Positions 63,001-64,000 of a stretch of DNA of 64,000 bases are shown here, one piece after another. The stretch lies in contig OW285188.1 in assembly GCA_935421135.1 (NCBI GenBank), positions 19,135,233 to 19,199,232 of the forward strand, in the 5' to 3' direction. The translations under genes were made by a program, and so were the position numbers. The stretch's first letter is position 1, and the number at the start of each line of letters is the position of its first letter. Source of the DNA: Bugulina stolonifera. Taxonomy: Eukaryota; Bryozoa; Gymnolaemata; Cheilostomatida; Bugulidae. The notes under the pieces were generated by a model. It did not search any database, was not told the origin of the DNA, and saw only the letters and a list, made by a program, of their open reading frames with translations.

Positions 63001-63773
63001 CTCGAGAAAGACGTCTATAGGAAGGAGTAAGGTGCGATCTTTGATACACAGTAGAGTATGCATGAGAAGAGCTAGAACTAGATGATGTAGAGCTACTTGA
63101 ATCATCATTCGCTCTCAGTTCACCTTTCTCTCGAAGTTCAGAGGTCGAGACAGGATGAGTGGGCTCTCCTAATCCTGAGACGTTATTAGTGCGTACTCTG
63201 AATTCATAGTCGTACATGTCTAACTCTAACCCTTTGATAACAACTGTCGTAGCCAGAACTCCTGTGATGTGTGTGTCCCAAATTAATGACTTGCTAGGAG
63301 CACGACCTTCCACAACATATGTAGACTGAATGTCTCGTATAGAGGGCGGCCATCTTAGTTTTACTGATTTAGTTACTACGTTAATCTTCATGATGGTTGG
63401 TGCCACAGACGACATGTCGTATACAGGCAACGACTCCGCTGACCCTACGACACAGGAAGTATTACTGTAAAACATACCGACTAGTATGGCTAAGCAACTT
63501 TGTCTGCAAAAAATTGAATTGAAAGTCTGAGATTTGAAATGCTGTTTCATGTAATAGTACAACAATACTGTTAGACTTTGAAGTACTATACAATGCCAAT
63601 TTTGATAAATTTGAAACTAACAATTGCAGATTTGACTCAATATGCAACTACCTAATCTATCGACAGATCCAAAGCGACGTCGTGGTTGAAGTATGGGTGT
63701 TGAGCCATATCTGTCTATCGTATTAGATATGTACCCATCCACTTCCTGGTACATAGGGTGATCTTTATATGAA
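46339..63773 (-). CDS. Obscurin/UNC-89/SPEG-like giant protein, C-terminal part with two pseudokinase domains (5' partial)
   Basis: Exons 5'-3': 63652-63773, 63124-63444, 61705-61821, 61435-61491, 61116-61289, 60289-60503, 59932-60115, 59538-59619, 59094-59297, 56688-56823, 56259-56455, 55835-55954, 55394-55529, 55053-55238, 53797-53989, 52825-52990, 52367-52515, 51889-52020, 51430-51591, 50816-51041, 49743-49987, 49292-49492, 48750-48825, 48115-48189, 46339-46510. They join to 1,348 residues with closing phases, entering in phase 2. Order: FN3, linker, Ig, Ig, kinase fold 1, linker, Ig, FN3, kinase fold 2, short tail. Two kinase folds separated by a linker and an Ig-FN3 pair is the C-terminal plan of obscurin, UNC-89 and SPEG, sarcomeric M-band/triad scaffolds. 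Earlier Ig domains would lie beyond the window. Confidence 0.88.
46511..48114 (-). other. Last intron of the pseudokinase gene (1.6 kb)
   Basis: AT-rich. I see no exon or element with clear ends. Confidence 0.5.
48274..48346. repeat. Imperfect (AGT)n trinucleotide tract
   Basis: Intronic run of AGT/CAGT/AGTA units, interrupted. Confidence 0.75.
48666..48752 (-). repeat. 28-bp minisatellite reiterating a splice donor of the pseudokinase gene
   Basis: Three units. The GTAAGTATATA donor sequence (minus strand) falls at exon-end equivalents 48750 (true), 48722 and 48694, exactly 28 apart. Extending the exon past the true donor gives a stop at once (CTG TAA). Confidence 0.8.
48841..48924. mobile_element. 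84-bp loopless foldback (two 42-bp arms)
   Basis: An almost perfect inverted repeat centred at 48882/48883, with core arm GTTGTCTTCTCCCAG and a few mismatches toward the ends. It lies 15 bases from the acceptor of exon 48750-48825, so it may fold in the nascent RNA. It is probably a MITE-like foldback. Confidence 0.75.
51430..52990 (-). CDS. Ig and FN3 domains between the two kinase folds
   Basis: Exons 52825-52990 and 52367-52515 form an I-set Ig (LKVGDTVELECEVEG, GFWYRNDELI, KLSLVIKSAVPTDAGVYRCS). Exons 51889-52020 and 51430-51591 form an FN3 (GEPGRPVAAKVWDSHVYLVW, IEGLSPSTIYRFRVSAVND). Each domain is split once near its middle. An Ig-FN3 pair just before the second kinase is typical of obscurin/UNC-89/SPEG. 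Confidence 0.85.
52174..52308. repeat. 13-bp minisatellite (CAGACACAGTGGA)
   Basis: About ten tandem units, with variants carrying GGAC for AGAC, in the intron between the Ig and FN3 exons. Confidence 0.8.
53476..53547 (-). tRNA. tRNA-Asp(GTC), intronless, possibly inactive
   Basis: 72-nt cloverleaf with anticodon loop CTGTCAC (GTC) and a 7-bp acceptor stem TCCGTGA/TCACGGA. A TTTT run follows. The T-loop reads TTTGATT, so C56, nearly invariant in tRNAs, is T. This may impair function. It lies in the intron between 52990 and 53797, same strand as the host gene. Confidence 0.75.
53797..55238 (-). CDS. Charged inter-kinase linker exons
   Basis: Exons 55053-55238 and 53797-53989. The sequence is predicted helical and charged (EEADVIREKSRTAEEEAWL, LPIRLREYRKHFQQ, VMKVRLTRDDLVALANQ) with no recognised domain. 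It links kinase fold 1 to the Ig-FN3 pair. The equivalent linker is much longer in UNC-89. Confidence 0.75.
55394..59619 (-). CDS. First kinase fold (PK1), catalytically degenerate
   Basis: Exons 59538-59619, 59094-59297, 56688-56823, 56259-56455, 55835-55954, 55394-55529. It starts at YYYILEELGR followed by EEAYSIHRVIEKSTG: the first loop glycine is kept and the rest are lost. The VAIK site reads MYARIY (Lys to Arg). The catalytic loop reads LANLQLEN in place of HRDLKPEN. DFG is replaced in VDVWNAGW. APE is kept (YCAPEVM), with SDAWNIGVIAYILLGG and RRGVEEALRHQWI. Three key catalytic positions are altered, so it is a pseudokinase by sequence. The 2.3-kb intron 56824-59093 hosts the tRNA-Asp array and a MITE. 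Confidence 0.87.
56925..57009 (-). tRNA. tRNA-Asp(GTC) array copy 1, 13-nt intron
   Basis: 85 nt, a 72-nt cloverleaf plus intron TTAAGATGCAGTT between A37 and C38. Standard T-loop TTCGATT. A TTTTT terminator lies about ten bases downstream. The intron third-from-last base is G, able to pair with C32 (the anticodon-intron pair used by the splicing endonuclease). Confidence 0.88.
57092..57176 (-). tRNA. tRNA-Asp(GTC) array copy 2, 13-nt intron
   Basis: As copy 1 but with the second intron type, TTGAAAAGCAGTT. Intact cloverleaf, TTTTT terminator, 167 bases from copy 1. Confidence 0.88.
57259..57343 (-). tRNA. tRNA-Asp(GTC) array copy 3, 13-nt intron
   Basis: Same tRNA and intron as copy 2, 167 bases further on. 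The flank beyond it is interrupted by the insertion at 57381-57523. Confidence 0.88.
57381..57523 (-). mobile_element. 143-bp insertion inside the tRNA array with a 12-bp target duplication
   Basis: Interrupts the 167-bp repeat spacer between array copies 3 and 4. It is flanked by identical ATATGCATATAT (57369-57380 and 57524-57535). There are no terminal inverted repeats. On the minus strand it carries CTGATGA and, 19 bases later, GAAA, reminiscent of a hammerhead ribozyme core. This suggests a short retroelement fragment. Orientation is assigned only from that motif. Confidence 0.65.
57581..57665 (-). tRNA. tRNA-Asp(GTC) array copy 4, 13-nt intron
   Basis: Identical in design to copies 2 and 3 (intron TTGAAAAGCAGTT), after the insertion. 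TTTTT terminator present. Confidence 0.88.
57754..57838 (-). tRNA. tRNA-Asp(GTC) array copy 5, 13-nt intron, T-stem mismatch
   Basis: Carries the copy 1 intron type (TTAAGATGCAGTT). The closing T-stem base 65 is A instead of G, breaking the 49-65 pair. The spacer is slightly longer (173 from copy 4) and diverged, like that of copy 1. Confidence 0.8.
57921..58005 (-). tRNA. tRNA-Asp(GTC) array copy 6, 13-nt intron
   Basis: Same as copies 2-4, 167 bases from copy 5, TTTTT terminator present. Confidence 0.88.
58088..58171 (-). tRNA. tRNA-Asp(GTC) array copy 7, probably degenerate
   Basis: 84 nt. One base of the T-stem is deleted, the T-loop is TTTGATT (C56 changed), and one anticodon-arm base differs (CTCCTGC). 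It keeps the intron TTGAAAAGCAGTT. Likely a decaying end copy of the array. Confidence 0.7.
58513..59062. mobile_element. TA-flanked MITE (about 546 bp) with imperfect terminal inverted repeats
   Basis: The left end AAGGGCATGCTACACGGACG (58515 on) matches the reverse complement of the right end AAGGGTATGCTACATAGACG (59060 back), extending imperfectly to TGCGAAT. TA dinucleotides flank both ends. A perfect 15-bp inverted repeat (GCAAAATTTATGCGA) lies inside the left end. There is no coding content. It ends about 30 bases from the splice donor of exon 59094-59297. Confidence 0.75.
59932..61289 (-). CDS. Two Ig domains preceding kinase fold 1
   Basis: Exon 61116-61289 with the first part of 60289-60503 makes one I-set Ig (VDGRKARLMCHVYTHADSD, IKWYFKGEKVMMDDRY, FPNMSWSDAGEYKIRVQNRW). 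The rest of 60289-60503 with 59932-60115 makes a second (PPTFLETPKKSYQLNRLDS, LKISCRVDGIPFPKVMFYRD, VLVKDSGNYQIVAENEAGR). The second runs directly into the PK1 start. Confidence 0.88.
60696..61135 (-). repeat. 22-23 bp minisatellite reiterating the splice donor of exon 61116-61289
   Basis: Roughly twenty degenerate units of GGTCACTTACCTGAGGGGTA (plus strand) begin at the exon end itself. Several units preserve CCTCAG then GTAAGTG, the same as the true donor at 61114-61115. Confidence 0.85.
61435..61821 (-). CDS. Two linker exons between FN3 and Ig domains
   Basis: Exons 61705-61821 (EMRLDTESAGRQSIGPHTG, TSTESDSLYWKSLNKL) and 61435-61491 (LSVKKNLSELMKAYADGY). Phases close with both neighbours. 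No domain recognised; Ser/Thr-rich then helical. Confidence 0.7.
62532..62719. mobile_element. MITE-like element with GAAGTTGT terminal repeats
   Basis: The left arm TTGAAGTTGTTCTCTTTTT (about 62539-62557) is matched in inverted orientation by AAAAAAGAAGACAACTTCA near 62694-62712. It shares the GAAGTTGT core with the foldback at 48841-48924. It lies between exons 61821 and 63124. Confidence 0.45.
62882..63123 (-). CDS. Possible alternative terminal exon extension (Ser-rich tail)
   Basis: Reading through the donor at 63122-63123 stays open for about 80 codons to a stop at 62882. It encodes a Ser-rich run (DDSSSSTSSSSSSSHAYS) and a basic segment (SYRRLSRAGSVPKFP). Either the frame is fortuitous intron sequence, or an intron-retaining transcript ends the protein after the FN3, before both kinase folds. 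Confidence 0.35.
63124..63773 (-). CDS. FN3 domain exon and upstream linker exon
   Basis: Exon 63652-63773 encodes a linker (YQEVDGYISNTIDRYG, LQPRRRFGSVDRL). Exon 63124-63444 encodes an FN3 (IMKINVVTKSVKLRWPPSI, LELDMYDYEFRVRTNNVSG, GEPTHPVSTSEL). The donor AAAG then GTGAAC at 63124 gives the phase 1 needed by exon 61705-61821 and ends the FN3 like the second FN3 exon does (AGAGAAG then GTGAA). Confidence 0.8.
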
Positions 63774-64000
63774 CTGTAATGTATTATACAGGTTAGTAAA
63801 ATCTCTCATCTCGTATACTACTAAATAAATATGATGGCCACCATGATCTTTGTTAGATTGTGATTCTCTAGTTATCAAATATAAATCTTGTACACTCCGA
63901 GTATACCCCCCATCTATGGTGTATAAAATGTGTCTTTAGGTTTGAGGGATAATCACAACGAATCTGACTGTATAACTTTCACATTGACAAAAAGCCTCAT
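63774..64000. other. Intron sequence at the window edge
   Basis: Upstream of the acceptor at 63774-63775. No exon or repeat recognised. Confidence 0.5.

Overview
The window is nuclear DNA of an intron-rich invertebrate animal. It is AT-rich, every gene is split by many GT-AG introns (mostly a few hundred bases), and it holds microsatellites, foldback elements and tRNA genes. Recurrent TACATGTA tracts and GGGAGATAAY motifs in introns recall molluscan and other lophotrochozoan genomes, but this is a weak hint and a non-bilaterian is not excluded. No prokaryotic feature is present.

Three protein-coding genes all lie on the minus strand. (1) 108-4593 is a complete 10-exon gene for negative elongation factor B (NELF-B, about 569 residues). 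(2) 7132-44033 is a giant neurexin-like receptor gene. I could join 44 coding exons into one open frame of 10,962 bases (3,653 residues): signal peptide, a neurexin-type LNS1, EGF, six inserted jellyroll (LamG-like) modules, further LNS and EGF domains, one membrane helix, a glycine-rich cytoplasmic stretch and a WD40 beta-propeller in place of the usual short neurexin tail. (3) 46339-63773, 5'-truncated by the window end, is the C-terminal 1,348 residues of an obscurin/UNC-89/SPEG-like giant protein with Ig and FN3 domains and two kinase folds. Both kinase folds have lost catalytic residues.

Introns of gene 3 carry minus-strand tRNA-Asp(GTC) genes: an isolated intronless copy, and a 167-bp tandem array of seven copies each with a 13-nt intron at the canonical 37/38 position. 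The array contains an insertion flanked by a 12-bp target duplication and is followed by a TA-flanked MITE. Other non-coding structures are several foldbacks, a tRNA-derived SINE head and many minisatellites.

A recurring pattern is that three minisatellites start exactly at a splice donor and reiterate it (1698, 48750 and 61116), and a fourth small duplication copies a splice acceptor (245/274). In the three donor cases, reading past the true donor meets a stop almost at once, so use of a decoy donor would truncate the protein.

Exon borders were placed by hand from conserved protein sequence, splice consensus and phase continuity. All phases close, but transcript evidence was not available.
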